From Bifidobacterium adolescentis ATCC 15703 (lineage in GTDB: Bacteria; Actinomycetota; Actinomycetes; Actinomycetales; Bifidobacteriaceae): 64,000 nucleotides of DNA. This document shows, one piece after another, positions 10,036 to 19,159 of the stretch. The notes beneath the pieces were generated by a model that searched no databases, was not told the DNA's origin, and saw only the letters and a list, made by a program, of their open reading frames with translations. The first letter of the stretch is position 1. Every line of letters starts with the position of its first letter. The stretch is taken from positions 985,946-1,049,945 of the forward strand of contig NC_008618.1 in assembly GCF_000010425.1 (NCBI RefSeq), written 5' to 3'. The translations under genes and the position numbers were made by a program.

Positions 10036-10701
10036 ATGACTATTCAAATCGCACCTAGCATCCTGTCCGCTGACTTCTGCAATCTGGAACGTGACCTTAA
10101 GGCCATTTCCAACGCCGATCTCGTTCACGTGGACGTGATGGACCATCATTTCGTTCCGAATCTGACGTTGGGTGAGCCGATTGTAGCTCGCATCTGCCAA
10201 GTCACTGACCTTCCGGTCGACGTGCATCTGATGATCGAGGATCCGGACCGTTGGGCTCCGGAATACGCCAAGCTTGGTGCGGCTTCCGTCAGCTTCCATA
10301 TGGGAGCGACGCATGCTCCGGTTCGTCTTGCGCGTCAGCTGCGCGACATGGGCTGCAAGGCTTGCTTCGCGGTCCGTCCGGCCGAACCGGTCGAGCCGAT
10401 CTTCGACATCCTTGACGAATTCGACATGGTGCTTATCATGACGGTCGAACCGGGCTTCGGCGGTCAGAAGTTCCTTGACAACCAGATGACCAAGGTTCGT
10501 CGTCTGCGTGACGAAATCACCCGCCGTGGCCTGAAGACGAAGATCCAGGTCGATGGTGGCGTGAGCCCCAAGACCGCCCATATCGTTGCCGAAGCCGGTG
10601 CCGATGTGCTGGTCGCCGGTTCCGCCGTGTACGGTGCCGAGAATCCGGCCGAGGCTATCGACTCCATCCGCGAGAAGGCCGAAGCAGCCTTCAAGGCGTG
10701 A
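10036..10701 (+). CDS. rpe: Ribulose-phosphate 3-epimerase
   Basis: The protein has about 221 residues and a TIM-barrel fold. It interconverts ribulose-5-P and xylulose-5-P; xylulose-5-P is a substrate of the bifid-shunt phosphoketolase. The N-terminus is [17 protein letters not shown]; metal-binding residues are in [17 protein letters not shown] and [10 protein letters not shown], and the flexible loop is [12 protein letters not shown]. The start is ATG 10036, with ATG 10027 possible; neither has a strong ribosome-binding site. A longer open frame upstream overlaps lgt and is not Rpe-like. Confidence 0.96.
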   Translation: MTIQIAPSILSADFCNLERDLKAISNADLVHVDVMDHHFVPNLTLGEPIVARICQVTDLPVDVHLMIEDPDRWAPEYAKLGAASVSFHMGATHAPVRLARQLRDMGCKACFAVRPAEPVEPIFDILDEFDMVLIMTVEPGFGGQKFLDNQMTKVRRLRDEITRRGLKTKIQVDGGVSPKTAHIVAEAGADVLVAGSAVYGAENPAEAIDSIREKAEAAFKA

Positions 10702-10730
10702 ACGCCCACCATACAAGGAAGCATACGAAT

Positions 10731-10994
10731 ATGAAGACTTTTGAATCGCTGTTCGCGGAATTGAGCGAGAAAGCCGCCACCAAGCAGGCCGGTTCCCTGA
10801 CCGTCGACGAGCTTGCCAAAGGCACGCACTTCATCGGCAAGAAGATCGTCGAAGAGGCTGGAGAGACTTGGATCGCCGCCGAATATGAGGGTGCTGATCG
10901 CACGGCCGAAGAAATGAGCCAGCTCATCTACCATCTGCAGGTCATGATGATCGATCGTGGCATCACACTCGAGGACATCTACAAGAACCTGTGA
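10731..10994 (+). CDS. hisE: Phosphoribosyl-ATP pyrophosphatase
   Basis: The 87-residue all-helical MazG-like enzyme removes pyrophosphate from PR-ATP in the second step of histidine synthesis. The motif pattern [20 protein letters not shown] gives the metal-binding Glu residues, and [19 protein letters not shown] the second helix. The ATG at 10731 follows AAGGAAGC. It precedes hisG, the enzyme of the step before, as in other Actinobacteria, but a hairpin with a T-run separates the two genes. Confidence 0.95.
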   Translation: MKTFESLFAELSEKAATKQAGSLTVDELAKGTHFIGKKIVEEAGETWIAAEYEGADRTAEEMSQLIYHLQVMMIDRGITLEDIYKNL

Positions 10995-11003
10995 GAAACC
11001 CGG

Positions 11004-11034
11004 GGCCATGCCAGTTGAAGGTGTGGCCTTTTTT
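11004..11034 (+). terminator. Rho-independent terminator-like hairpin between hisE and hisG
   Basis: GGCCATGCC at 11004-11012 pairs with GGTGTGGCC at 11020-11028 (two G-U pairs), the loop has 7 bases, and six T residues follow at 11029-11034. It ends 11 bases before the hisG start, right against the hisG ribosome-binding site (AGAGGAG). It may attenuate or end hisE transcription. Confidence 0.7.
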
Positions 11035-11045
11035 AGAGGAGAAAC

Positions 11046-11897
11046 ATGCTAAGAATCGCTGTGCCTAATAAGGGCATGCTGTCCGAACCCGCCTGGAACA
11101 TGCTGGCGGAAGCCGGCTACCGTTTGAGGAGCAACCCTCGCCAGTTGGTCGTGGAGGATCCCGACAATGATGTTGAGTTGTTCTACCTGCGTCCCCTCGA
11201 CATTGCGGTCTATGTCGGTCGCGGCACCATCGACGTTGGAATCACCGGGCATGATTTGCTCGTGAACTCCGGCACCGATGCGGAGGAGCATATGCAGCTT
11301 GGCTTCGGAGCCTCCACGTTCCGTTTCGCAGCCCCGAACGATTCGCCGATTACCAAGCTTGAGGATATTGAAGGCAAGCGAGTCGCCACCACATTCGACA
11401 AGCTCGTACACGACTATCTGGTCGAGCATGGCATCAACGCGGAAACCGTGCACCTTGACGGCGCCGTCGAATCGTCCGTCCAGCTTGGCGTCGCCGATCT
11501 GATCGCCGATGTGGTTTCCACAGGGACCACTCTGCGTAATGCGGGACTGCGCATTTTCGCTGAACCGCTGATGCACTCTGAAGCCGTATTGATTCGTTCC
11601 CCTCGTCTTGAGGCGGATGACGAGCGTCTGACGATTCTGAGCAGGCGTCTGCAAGGCGTGCTCACTGCCCAGCGTAATGTGCTTATGGACTACGACATTC
11701 CGGTCGAGAAGGTGTCCGCCGCAGTGGATATCACTCCGGGTTTCGAAAGCCCGACGATTTCGCCTCTGCATGATAAGCAGTGGGCGGCCGTGCGTGTGGT
11801 GGTTCCGAAGGCGAAGGTGAACCAGCTTATGGACCAGTTGTATGAAGTTGGTGCCCGTGGCATAATAGTCACCGCGTTGCAGGCTTCGAGAATGTAG
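11046..11897 (+). CDS. hisG: ATP phosphoribosyltransferase (long form)
   Basis: The 283-residue enzyme joins ATP and PRPP to start histidine synthesis. It begins [20 protein letters not shown] and has the PRPP-binding segment [21 protein letters not shown]. The C-terminal region (about 210-283, with [10 protein letters not shown] and the ending [16 protein letters not shown]) is the ACT-like regulatory domain of long-form HisG, which is normally feedback-inhibited by histidine. AGAGGAG precedes the ATG directly after the hairpin listed above. Confidence 0.97.
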
Positions 11898-11910
11898 TGT
11901 TGCTCGTAAT

Positions 11911-12522
11911 ATGAGCAAACTGATTATTAAGAAGCAATACAGTCCGGAACCGCGAGACATCTATTTCACGGTTCCGAACTTCATCAGCCTGTTGAGAATC
12001 ATTTCGATTCCTTTTATCGCGATGCTGGTCTCTCATCACAGGATGGTGACCGCCTTGGTCGTGCTTGCGCTATCGGCGATATCCGATGGTTTGGACGGAC
12101 TGATCGCCAGATCATTCAATCAGGTGAGCAAAATCGGGCAAATTCTCGATCCGATTGCCGATCGTCTGCTGATCTTCTGCAGCATTCTTGCTTTGGGTGT
12201 GGCGAACATCATTCCATGGTGGATGCTGATCGTCGTCGGCCTGCGAGATTTGATCATGGCTGTTCTGATACTGGTTTTGGCGCAGCACGATTATGGCCCA
12301 TTGCCTGTTCATTTCGTAGGCAAGGCCGGTACCGCGATGCTGCTTATCGCCATCGTCGCGTTGATCTTCGCCGACATCTGGTCCAACTCCGCTGCGGATA
12401 CACTGCATCTATGCGGTCTTGCCACCGGAATCTGGGGCGTTGGACTGTATTGGCTTGCAGGGTACATCTACATGCGCCAAGGCATCCAACTGTTGAAGAA
12501 CGATACAAACAGCAAGGATTGA
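11911..12522 (+). CDS. CDP-alcohol phosphatidyltransferase family protein (PgsA2-like)
   Basis: The 203-residue integral membrane enzyme has the complete CDP-alcohol phosphotransferase motif: ISDGLDGLIARSF followed by GQILDPIADR, with all four Asp residues and the AR pair. It should exchange CMP of CDP-diacylglycerol for an alcohol phosphate, probably glycerol-3-P (PgsA) or phosphatidylglycerol (cardiolipin synthase); the sequence alone does not decide. It starts the group with DUF881-sbp-DUF881, the same order as Rv1822-Rv1825 in Mycobacterium tuberculosis. An ATG at 11911 follows hisG by 13 bases. Confidence 0.88.
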   Translation: MSKLIIKKQYSPEPRDIYFTVPNFISLLRIISIPFIAMLVSHHRMVTALVVLALSAISDGLDGLIARSFNQVSKIGQILDPIADRLLIFCSILALGVANIIPWWMLIVVGLRDLIMAVLILVLAQHDYGPLPVHFVGKAGTAMLLIAIVALIFADIWSNSAADTLHLCGLATGIWGVGLYWLAGYIYMRQGIQLLKNDTNSKD

Positions 12523-12529
12523 CGCATAT

Positions 12530-13501
12530 ATGAAGTCCGATGCTCCACGTTTCGCGTCGTTCCCCGTTTCCCCGGAGAACGTACCCACAAAGCATCGTGC
12601 CATTTTTTCGTCATCCTTCGCCGGCCTGTCATCCCATCATGTGCAACCGGCCTCCATGCCCGCCATGCCGCAACGCCATAGACATGTCGATGACGATTCG
12701 CTTCGGCTTATTGACGATTTGACCAATCGTCCGATGGACGTCCTGTATTCGGACTCCCGCCTGGCCACTAAAAAACGTTCGGCGGTTTCGATTTGGGCCA
12801 CCAGGATTCTGGTGTTCCTCATCTGCATCGCTGTGGGTGCCGCGGGAAGCGTTTTCGTGCGCCAGCTGAGCACTGACCCACGCAAAGAAGTACGCAAGCA
12901 GTTGGCAAGCCAGCTGACCGAACAAACGAAGCGGGTCGGCGACCTCACCAAGGACGTCAACGACTTGCGGTCGCAAATCGAATCTGAATCGGAATCCTTG
13001 GCAAGCTGGTCCCTAAACCAGACGATGCAGGATGATGAAATGGTCAATGGAACGCTTCCGGTGCAAGGGGAAGGCATTGTCCTGACCGTAGCCAACCCGC
13101 TTTCCGTCAGCGGCGACAATGCCGACTCCTCACTGCCAAGAGAAAATGGCAGCCAGGTTCGAGTCGTCACCGATTCCGATTTGCAGCTGCTTGTCTCCTT
13201 GCTATGGCAATCCGGAGCGGAGGCGATCGCGATCAACGGCAACCGCCTTGGCGTGCAAACCTCGATTCGAACTGCCGGATCGACGATTCTCATCGGAGTC
13301 AATTCGGTGCAAAGCCCATATCGAATCGAGGCGATAGGCAATCAGGCGACCTTGGCGAAATCGGTAAGCAAGACAACGCAGAAACAACTGTATGACGATT
13401 TCAAAAAGGCCGGCATCTATCCGCAGATAAGCAAAAGCAAATCGATTACACTTGATGCTGCAGTGGCTGGCGACACGACGCATGTGAGGAAGGACAAGTA
13501 A
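12530..13501 (+). CDS. DUF881 family membrane protein (first of two)
   Basis: The 323-residue protein has a long hydrophilic cytoplasmic N-terminus (about 90 residues, with a short His-rich stretch), one membrane segment near 90-112 (ILVFLICIAVGAAGSVFV), a coiled coil near 125-165 and an extracellular DUF881 domain. DUF881 features are GEGIVLTVANPL, VTDSDLQLLVSLLWQSGAEAIAINGNRL and SPYRIEAIGNQ. Its function is not established. In Bacillus the relatives ylxW/ylxX and sbp lie between divIB and ftsA, which hints at a role in division or wall growth. Its stop overlaps the sbp start by one base. Confidence 0.88.
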   Translation: MKSDAPRFASFPVSPENVPTKHRAIFSSSFAGLSSHHVQPASMPAMPQRHRHVDDDSLRLIDDLTNRPMDVLYSDSRLATKKRSAVSIWATRILVFLICIAVGAAGSVFVRQLSTDPRKEVRKQLASQLTEQTKRVGDLTKDVNDLRSQIESESESLASWSLNQTMQDDEMVNGTLPVQGEGIVLTVANPLSVSGDNADSSLPRENGSQVRVVTDSDLQLLVSLLWQSGAEAIAINGNRLGVQTSIRTAGSTILIGVNSVQSPYRIEAIGNQATLAKSVSKTTQKQLYDDFKKAGIYPQISKSKSITLDAAVAGDTTHVRKDK

Positions 13502-13833
13502 TGGCAGCTGTCTTGGGACTTATCATCGGCGTGGTAATCGGTGTATTCGTTCGTCCGGACATCCCCATCGAGCTCCAACCGTATCTGCCGATTATGGTAT
13601 TGGCCGCGTTGGATGCGTTGCTAGGCGCCGCACGCGCGTATTTCCAACGCAGCTTTTCCGATAAAGTGTTCGTGATCTCCTTCTTCTCGAATGTCATCAC
13701 CGCGACGCTGCTGGTGTTCCTCGGCAACCAGTTGGGAGTCGGCTCCCAGCTGCAGACCGCAGTGATCGTAGTGCTCGGCATACGAATCTTTACCAATGTG
13801 TCCTCCATTCGACGCTTCATCTTTAAAGGTTGA
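13501..13833 (+). CDS. sbp: Small basic protein (Sbp, DUF1290 family)
   Basis: The 110-residue membrane protein has about three hydrophobic segments. The family pattern is clear: VLGLIIGVVIGVFVRPDIP, then YLPIMVLAALDALLGAARAYFQ, and LGVGSQLQTAVIVVLGIRIFTNVSSIRR at the C-terminus. It is sandwiched between two DUF881 genes, overlapping the first by one base. Biochemical function is unknown; the arrangement near division genes in Firmicutes and with pgsA2 in Actinobacteria suggests an envelope or division complex. Confidence 0.9.
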   Translation: MAAVLGLIIGVVIGVFVRPDIPIELQPYLPIMVLAALDALLGAARAYFQRSFSDKVFVISFFSNVITATLLVFLGNQLGVGSQLQTAVIVVLGIRIFTNVSSIRRFIFKG

Positions 13834-13839
13834 TGCGGT

Positions 13840-14667
13840 ATGAGCGGACAAGACGCGAACAGCAAGGACATGCTGTCCAGAATCCATGAGCAGAGGGTCA
13901 AGGACCAGAACAATGACAGCACCCAAACCGGTGCGTTCCCCATGGTCAAGGCCAAGAAGCGAATCTCACTTGATGCGAAGGTCACACGAACCCGACTGTA
14001 TTCCAGCATTCTGGTCACGATATTGTGCGCCTTGCTTGGCTTCGGCTATGTGATCCAGATAAACAACACGACATCCACCTATGAGACGATGAGCGAAGAT
14101 GAATTAACCAAGCTCATCAGCGAGACCAATGCTCAGGTCCAAAAGCTCGAACAGCGTAAGAACGAACTCTCCAGCCAGCTGAACGCTTTGAAAGACACCG
14201 CGGACAAAAATGAGAAAGCCGCGGAAATCGCCAAGCAGAACGCGCAGACCAACGGCATCCTATCCGGCCGTCTCGCGGCTACGGGAGAAGGCGTGGTCAT
14301 CCGCATATCGCAGGGTTCCAAACAGAAGATTGACTCCGCGATATTGTTCACGTTGCTTGAGGAATTGCGCAACAGTGGTGCCGAGGTCATTGAGATCAAC
14401 AATGTCCGCGTGGTAACCAGCACTTACATCAGTGGCACGGCCGGCAGTCTCGTCTGCGATGGCACCAAACTGAAATCCCCATTCACCATTCGCGCGATCG
14501 GCGACAGCGACAATCTGCAGAACGCGGTCAATCTGGCCGGTGGCGTCGGGTCGCGGCTCAAAGTGAAGTATGGCGCTACGGTATCGGTCAGCCCCTCTGA
14601 CAAAGTGATGATCAAGTCCACACGTCAGGCTCCGCAGTATACATATGCGCACGTCATCGGACAGTAA
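13840..14667 (+). CDS. DUF881 family membrane protein (second of two)
   Basis: The 275-residue paralogue of the gene at 12530 has a cytoplasmic N-terminus of about 50 residues, one membrane segment ([20 protein letters not shown], about 52-71), a coiled coil rich in Lys, Glu and Gln (about 85-130) and the external DUF881 domain with [30 protein letters not shown] and [13 protein letters not shown]. It is the last gene of the pgsA2-DUF881-sbp-DUF881 group. The two DUF881 proteins probably pair through their coiled coils, which is inference. Confidence 0.88.
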   Translation: MSGQDANSKDMLSRIHEQRVKDQNNDSTQTGAFPMVKAKKRISLDAKVTRTRLYSSILVTILCALLGFGYVIQINNTTSTYETMSEDELTKLISETNAQVQKLEQRKNELSSQLNALKDTADKNEKAAEIAKQNAQTNGILSGRLAATGEGVVIRISQGSKQKIDSAILFTLLEELRNSGAEVIEINNVRVVTSTYISGTAGSLVCDGTKLKSPFTIRAIGDSDNLQNAVNLAGGVGSRLKVKYGATVSVSPSDKVMIKSTRQAPQYTYAHVIGQ

Positions 14668-14747
14668 ACAGTAAAGGACCTTTCCTTTCGCGACATTCAA
14701 TCAGCGTTGTTCTTCCGTTCACCGAAATGGCGTGCCGTTGTCTGCGC

Positions 14748-14776
14748 TTGACCCTATCTTGTTCATCGTTGATATA
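14748..14776 (+). promoter_or_regulatory. Candidate thrS promoter
   Basis: TTGACC at 14748-14753 and GATATA at 14771-14776 are 17 bases apart, in the 161-base gap before thrS. I see no T-box-like leader or strong hairpin in this gap, so thrS is probably not under tRNA-sensing control. Confidence 0.45.
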
Positions 14777-14828
14777 TAGTCCAGGCCTGCACATTGGTAA
14801 CGCGGACCCCGATAGCAAAGGACAACTC

Positions 14829-16862
14829 ATGGCTGAACAGACCATCTCCATCACACTCAACGGCGAAAAGAAGGAGGTGGCGGCAGACCAGACCGGCGTC
14901 CAGCTCTTCTCCGACGACAAGAACATCATCGCGGTGCGTTTGAACGGCGAACCCCGCGATCTCTATACCGAGCTGCACGACGGCGACGTTGTGGAACCCA
15001 TCGCGCTCGATAGCGAGGACGGTGTGGCCATCATGCGCCATTCCGCAACCCATGTCATGGCCCAGGCCGTGCAGGAGATTCGCCCTGACGCCAAGCTTGG
15101 TGTTGGACCGGTCATCAAAGACGGCTTCTACTACGATTTCGATGTCGAGACTCCTTTCACTCCGGAGGACCTCAAGGAAATCGAAAAGCGCATGCAGCGC
15201 ATTATCAAGTCCTCCCAGTCCTTCCGCCGCCGCGTGGTGACCGAGGAAGAGGCTCTTGCCGAGGAAGCCGACCAGCCCTACAAGCTTGAACTTATCAAGG
15301 ATAAGGAAGCGCATCTTGACCCGGAAGCCGCCACCGAAATCAGCGGCAAGGAACTGAGCTTCTACGATAACGTCGACCGTGAAGGCAATGTGGTTTGGAA
15401 GGACCTGTGCCGTGGTCCGCACCTGCCGAACACCCGTTACATCAAGGCGTTCAAGATCGAGCGTTCCGCCGCCGCATACTGGCGCGGCAGCGAGGCCAAT
15501 CCGATGCTGCAGCGCATTTACGGCGCCGCCTTCGCCACCAAGGAGGACCTGAAGGCATACCAGACCCGTCTGGAGGAGGCCGCCAAGCGCGACCACCGCA
15601 AGCTCGGCGCGGAAATGGACCTGTTCTCCTTCCCGGATGAGATCGGTCCGGGCCTTGCCGTCTTCCATCCGAAGGGCGCGGCCGTCATCAACGCCATGGA
15701 GGACTATTCCCGTGAGATGCACCGCAAGCACCACTACAGCTTCGTGCAGACCCCGCACATCACCAAGGGCGGCCTGTATGAGACCTCCGGCCACCTGCAG
15801 TGGTACAAGGACAGCATGTATCCGCCGATGCGTCTGGACGAGGAGAAGGACGAGAACGGCAACGTCATCAAGCAAGGCTTCGATTACTACCTGAAACCGA
15901 TGAACTGCCCGATGCACAACCTGATCTTCAAGTCCCGCCAGCGTTCCTACCGTGAGCTGCCGCTGCGCCTGTTCGAATTCGGCACCGTGTACCGTTATGA
16001 GAAGTCCGGTGAAGTGCATGGCCTGACCCGCGTGCGCGGCTTGACTCAGGATGATTCCCACATCTACTGCACCCGCGAGCAGATGAAGGACGAGCTTAAG
16101 AGCCTGCTTACCTTCGTGCTCGGCCTGTTGAAGGACTTCGGTCTGGATGACTTCTATCTGGAGCTGTCCACCAAGGATCCGCACAAGTACGTCGGTTCCG
16201 ACGAGATTTGGGAGGAAGCCACCAACACGCTGGCCGAGGTCGCCAAGGAATCCGGTTTGGACTTGGTCGACGATCCGTGCGGCGCAGCCTTCTACGGTCC
16301 GAAGATCTCCGTGCAGGCCCGTGACGCCATCGGACGTACCTGGCAGGTGTCCACCATCCAGCTCGACTTCAACCTTCCGGAACGTTTCAAGCTCGAATAC
16401 ATCGCCGCCGATGGCACGCACCAGCGTCCGGTGATGATCCACCGCGCGCTGTTCGGCTCCATCGAACGCTTCTTCGCGGTGCTGCTTGAGCATTACGCGG
16501 GCGCCTTCCCGGCGTGGCTCGCCCCGGTCCAGGTGCTTGGCGTGCCGGTCGCGGACGAGTTCGCCCCGCACCTGCAGAAGTTCATCGCCAGCTTGGAAGA
16601 GGAGACCGTCCGTTGCGAGATCGACCTGTCCGACGATCGCTTCGGCAAGAAGATCCGCAACGCATCCAAGTCCAAGGCGCCGTTCATCCTCATCGTCGGC
16701 GAAGAGGATATGAACAACAACGCGGTCAGCTTCCGCTTCCGCGACGGCAGCCAGTTGAACGGCGTGCCGGTCGATGAGGCGAAGGCGAACATTCTGACCG
16801 TAATCAAGAAGCGCGTCCAGGTCAACACCGCAGACGACTTCAAGGCCGCCCTCGCCGACTGA
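14829..16862 (+). CDS. thrS: Threonyl-tRNA synthetase
   Basis: The class II synthetase has 677 residues. It has an N-terminal TGS domain (about 1-65), the editing domain with [11 protein letters not shown] near residue 75 and the zinc-editing tail [12 protein letters not shown], the catalytic core with motif 2 [20 protein letters not shown]-like sequence and the zinc-site cysteine in PMNCPMHN, motif 3 [11 protein letters not shown], and the anticodon-binding domain. The ATG at 14829 follows AAAGGAC; a longer frame upstream overlaps the promoter and is not used. Codon usage is strongly biased, as expected for high expression. Confidence 0.98.
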   Translation: MAEQTISITLNGEKKEVAADQTGVQLFSDDKNIIAVRLNGEPRDLYTELHDGDVVEPIALDSEDGVAIMRHSATHVMAQAVQEIRPDAKLGVGPVIKDGFYYDFDVETPFTPEDLKEIEKRMQRIIKSSQSFRRRVVTEEEALAEEADQPYKLELIKDKEAHLDPEAATEISGKELSFYDNVDREGNVVWKDLCRGPHLPNTRYIKAFKIERSAAAYWRGSEANPMLQRIYGAAFATKEDLKAYQTRLEEAAKRDHRKLGAEMDLFSFPDEIGPGLAVFHPKGAAVINAMEDYSREMHRKHHYSFVQTPHITKGGLYETSGHLQWYKDSMYPPMRLDEEKDENGNVIKQGFDYYLKPMNCPMHNLIFKSRQRSYRELPLRLFEFGTVYRYEKSGEVHGLTRVRGLTQDDSHIYCTREQMKDELKSLLTFVLGLLKDFGLDDFYLELSTKDPHKYVGSDEIWEEATNTLAEVAKESGLDLVDDPCGAAFYGPKISVQARDAIGRTWQVSTIQLDFNLPERFKLEYIAADGTHQRPVMIHRALFGSIERFFAVLLEHYAGAFPAWLAPVQVLGVPVADEFAPHLQKFIASLEEETVRCEIDLSDDRFGKKIRNASKSKAPFILIVGEEDMNNNAVSFRFRDGSQLNGVPVDEAKANILTVIKKRVQVNTADDFKAALAD

Positions 16863-16903
16863 GCGAGACCGGTGGCAACAAGTCGCACGCGACCATGAAC
16901 CGT

Positions 16904-16951
16904 GAAACGGCGCACGAATCTCGACAAGAGGTTTGTGCGCCGTTTCTCATT
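16904..16951 (+). terminator. Terminator after thrS
   Basis: GAAACGGCGCAC at 16904-16915 pairs perfectly with 16935-16946 and the stem extends inward by three pairs. A T-rich tail (TCATTTTCTCAT) follows. It separates thrS from the PIP synthase gene, whose ribosome-binding site starts about 15 bases later. Confidence 0.85.
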
Positions 16952-16975
16952 TTCTCATCGAGAAGGAAGTAACAC

Positions 16976-17638
16976 ATGCTTGAGCATCTTCGTGCGCCGT
17001 TCAAAAAACTCATCGAGCCAATAGCCAAAGCGTTGATCGCCATAGGACTGACCGCCAATGCGGTGACGGTGATTGGTGCTGTCGGCACCATCGTCGTGGC
17101 CATCGCCACCGGTGTGACCGGATGGCTATTTGGGGGAGCGGTTGTTCTGACTCTGCTTGTGCTTGCCGATTCGTTGGATGGCTCGATCGCCGCGCTTACC
17201 ACGGGTGGGACCGAATTCGGGGCTTTTCTCGACTCCACGCTCGATCGCATCGCTGATTGGGCGATGCTCGTAGGCGTGATCATCTTCTTTCTTATGCATC
17301 GTGACTGGTGGCATACGGCCATCGACAACACGCCTGACTATACGAGCATGATCGGTATCGCCGCCGCCGCGGTGGCCGTGATGACATCGTTCGTCACTTC
17401 ATATGCCCGTGCTCGTGCCGAATCAGTCGGCTATGAGGTGAAAAACGGCATCGCCACTCGTGCCGATCGCTTGACCATCATTCTGGTGGGCATGGCCATC
17501 ACCGGATTGACGCGTCAGGGATTGTGGCTCGCCATCGCCATGATACTGTTGGCCGGATTGGGATTAGTCACCGTATTCCAACGCATCTTCGAAGCCAAGC
17601 GCCAAATGGTCATAGGGGAGAAAACATATCGGCGGTAG
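16976..17638 (+). CDS. CDP-alcohol phosphatidyltransferase, PIP-synthase type (PgsA1-like)
   Basis: The 220-residue membrane enzyme resembles actinobacterial phosphatidylinositol phosphate synthase, which joins CDP-diacylglycerol to inositol phosphate. Supporting features are the start LEHLRAPFKKLIEPIAKAL and the region ADSLDGSIAALTTGGTEFG followed by AFLDSTLDRIAD. The motif has all four Asp residues at normal spacing, but the usual Arg after Ala (DGxxAR) is Ala here (DGSIAA). GAAGGAAG precedes the ATG. It could have a different alcohol substrate; no glycosyltransferase neighbours are present to help decide. Confidence 0.82.
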   Translation: MLEHLRAPFKKLIEPIAKALIAIGLTANAVTVIGAVGTIVVAIATGVTGWLFGGAVVLTLLVLADSLDGSIAALTTGGTEFGAFLDSTLDRIADWAMLVGVIIFFLMHRDWWHTAIDNTPDYTSMIGIAAAAVAVMTSFVTSYARARAESVGYEVKNGIATRADRLTIILVGMAITGLTRQGLWLAIAMILLAGLGLVTVFQRIFEAKRQMVIGEKTYRR

Positions 17639-17768
17639 TCACAGCCGGGGGCAGACCCCATCCAAAAGTTCGAAAAGCGAAATGCCACAGGTTCGTATTC
17701 GGCATTTTGTCGGCGAACCGCTTTAGAATCATTTCGTTTGAAACATCCGCAACCTGCCTAGGAGCATT

Positions 17769-18524
17769 ATGTCAGGTCATTCCAAGTGGGCGACCACCAA
17801 GCACAAGAAGGCCGCCATCGACGCGAAGCGCGGCAAGCTGTTCGCCAAGCTGATCAAGAACATCGAGATCGCAGCACGTATGGGTGGCGGCGATCCCGAC
17901 GGCAACCCGTCCCTGTATGACGCCATCTACAAGGCCAAGAAGGCCTCCATGCCGGCCGACAACATCAAGCGCGCCGTCAAGCGTGGTTCCGGTGAGGAAG
18001 CCGGCGGCGCCAACTATGAAGACATCGTGTACGAGGGTTACGCCCCGGCAGGTGTTGGCCTGATCATCGAATGCCTCACCGACAACCGCAACCGTGCGGC
18101 CGCCGACGTGCGTTCCACCCTGACCAAGGGCAATGGCTCCCTGGCCACCACTGGTTCCGTGAGCTTCAACTTCGAACGCAAGGGACAGATCGTTGTTCCG
18201 GCCGAAGGCGTTGACTTCGACAACCTGTTCGAGAAGGCCGCCGAAGCCGGTGCCGAAGACGTGACCGACGATGGTGAGGTATTCACCGTCACACCCGATC
18301 CGTCCGACATGATCGACGTGCGCAAGGCTCTCCAGGACGCCGGTTTCGATTACGATTCCGCTGATCTGGTCATGATGCCGAAGAACGAGGTCGAGCTGAG
18401 CCTTGAGGATGCCCAGAAGGTCTCCAAGCTCATCGACAACCTCGATGATCTGGACGATGTCCAGAACATCTACTCCAACTGGACCGCCTCCGACGAGGTC
18501 ATGGCCCAGCTTGACGAGGAGTAA
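17769..18524 (+). CDS. yebC: YebC/PmpR family protein (DUF28)
   Basis: The 251-residue protein begins [37 protein letters not shown], the nearly invariant family N-terminus, and continues with [15 protein letters not shown] and [28 protein letters not shown]. Members have been described as DNA-binding regulators and as factors relieving ribosome stalling; I cannot tell which applies. It lies 6 bases upstream of ruvC, a conserved neighbourhood. Candidate -10 TAGAAT is at 17724-17729. Codon usage suggests high expression. Confidence 0.95.
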   Translation: MSGHSKWATTKHKKAAIDAKRGKLFAKLIKNIEIAARMGGGDPDGNPSLYDAIYKAKKASMPADNIKRAVKRGSGEEAGGANYEDIVYEGYAPAGVGLIIECLTDNRNRAAADVRSTLTKGNGSLATTGSVSFNFERKGQIVVPAEGVDFDNLFEKAAEAGAEDVTDDGEVFTVTPDPSDMIDVRKALQDAGFDYDSADLVMMPKNEVELSLEDAQKVSKLIDNLDDLDDVQNIYSNWTASDEVMAQLDEE

Positions 18525-18530
18525 TCCAGC

Positions 18531-19112
18531 GTGATTATTCTTGGCGTCGACCCCGGGCTGACTCGCTGCGGGGTCGGCGTGATTGAAGCCGGCGCATACC
18601 GCCGGCTTTCTTTTATCCACGTGGATGTGGTGCGTTCCGATCCAAAAACCTCCCAGGATCTGCGTCTGCTGGCCATCTACAACGGCTTGGTGGAAAAAAT
18701 CGAACGATTTGCTCCCGATGCGGTGTCCATCGAACGAGTGTTCGCGCAAGAAAACCGTAACACGGTGCTGGGAACCGCACAGGCGGCAGGGTTGGCGATG
18801 CTCGCTGCGGCGCAACGCGGCATTCCTGTGGCGTTGCATACGCCGACGGAATCAAAGCTTGCAATCACCGGCAACGGCAAAGCAGAGAAAATCCAGATGG
18901 AACGTATGGTGGCGCGGATATTGGGATTGAACACGCTGCCAAAGCCGGCTGATGCGGCTGACGCGCTGGCTATTGCGATCTGTCACGCGTTGCGTCCGGC
19001 TGGTGCGCTGCAAGGCGGCGAACGCGAACAGCATCTCACGGCGGCGCAACGACAGTGGGCGCAGGCTTCGCAAAAAGCAGCGCGCAGACAAGGCGTCCGC
19101 AGAGGCATGTAA
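18531..19112 (+). CDS. ruvC: Holliday junction resolvase RuvC
   Basis: The 193-residue endonuclease cuts Holliday junctions after RuvAB branch migration. The acidic active site is visible: Asp in [17 protein letters not shown], Glu in [15 protein letters not shown], and the C-terminal Asp pair in [16 protein letters not shown]. The basic tail after residue 150 is longer than in Escherichia coli. GTG at 18531 follows GAGG-like sequence inside the yebC end. ruvA follows after a 47-base gap that holds a LexA-type box. Confidence 0.96.
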   Translation: MIILGVDPGLTRCGVGVIEAGAYRRLSFIHVDVVRSDPKTSQDLRLLAIYNGLVEKIERFAPDAVSIERVFAQENRNTVLGTAQAAGLAMLAAAQRGIPVALHTPTESKLAITGNGKAEKIQMERMVARILGLNTLPKPADAADALAIAICHALRPAGALQGGEREQHLTAAQRQWAQASQKAARRQGVRRGM

Positions 19113-19118
19113 GCTGTA

Positions 19119-19134
19119 TCGAACAGATGTTCTA
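19119..19134. promoter_or_regulatory. LexA-type SOS box upstream of ruvA
   Basis: TCGAAC-AGAT-GTTCTA matches the Gram-positive/actinobacterial LexA consensus CGAAC-N4-GTTCG at all but the outermost right position. It lies between the ruvC stop (19112) and ruvA start (19160), well placed to repress a promoter for ruvAB. Confidence 0.7.
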
Positions 19135-19159
19135 GACCTGTGCGAAGGAGACGTCCATA

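Noticed and set aside
14668-14828. T-box riboswitch before thrS
   Set aside because: No specifier-loop or antiterminator structure and no T-box sequence is visible in the 161-base leader.
14763-16571. Long minus-strand open frame of about 600 residues inside thrS
   Set aside because: It is a by-product of strong C/G-ending codon bias in thrS; the product has no family features and no ribosome-binding site.
17686-17708. Short inverted repeat AAATGCC/GGCATTT before yebC as a terminator
   Set aside because: Only seven pairs with a long loop and no T-run; not strong enough to list.
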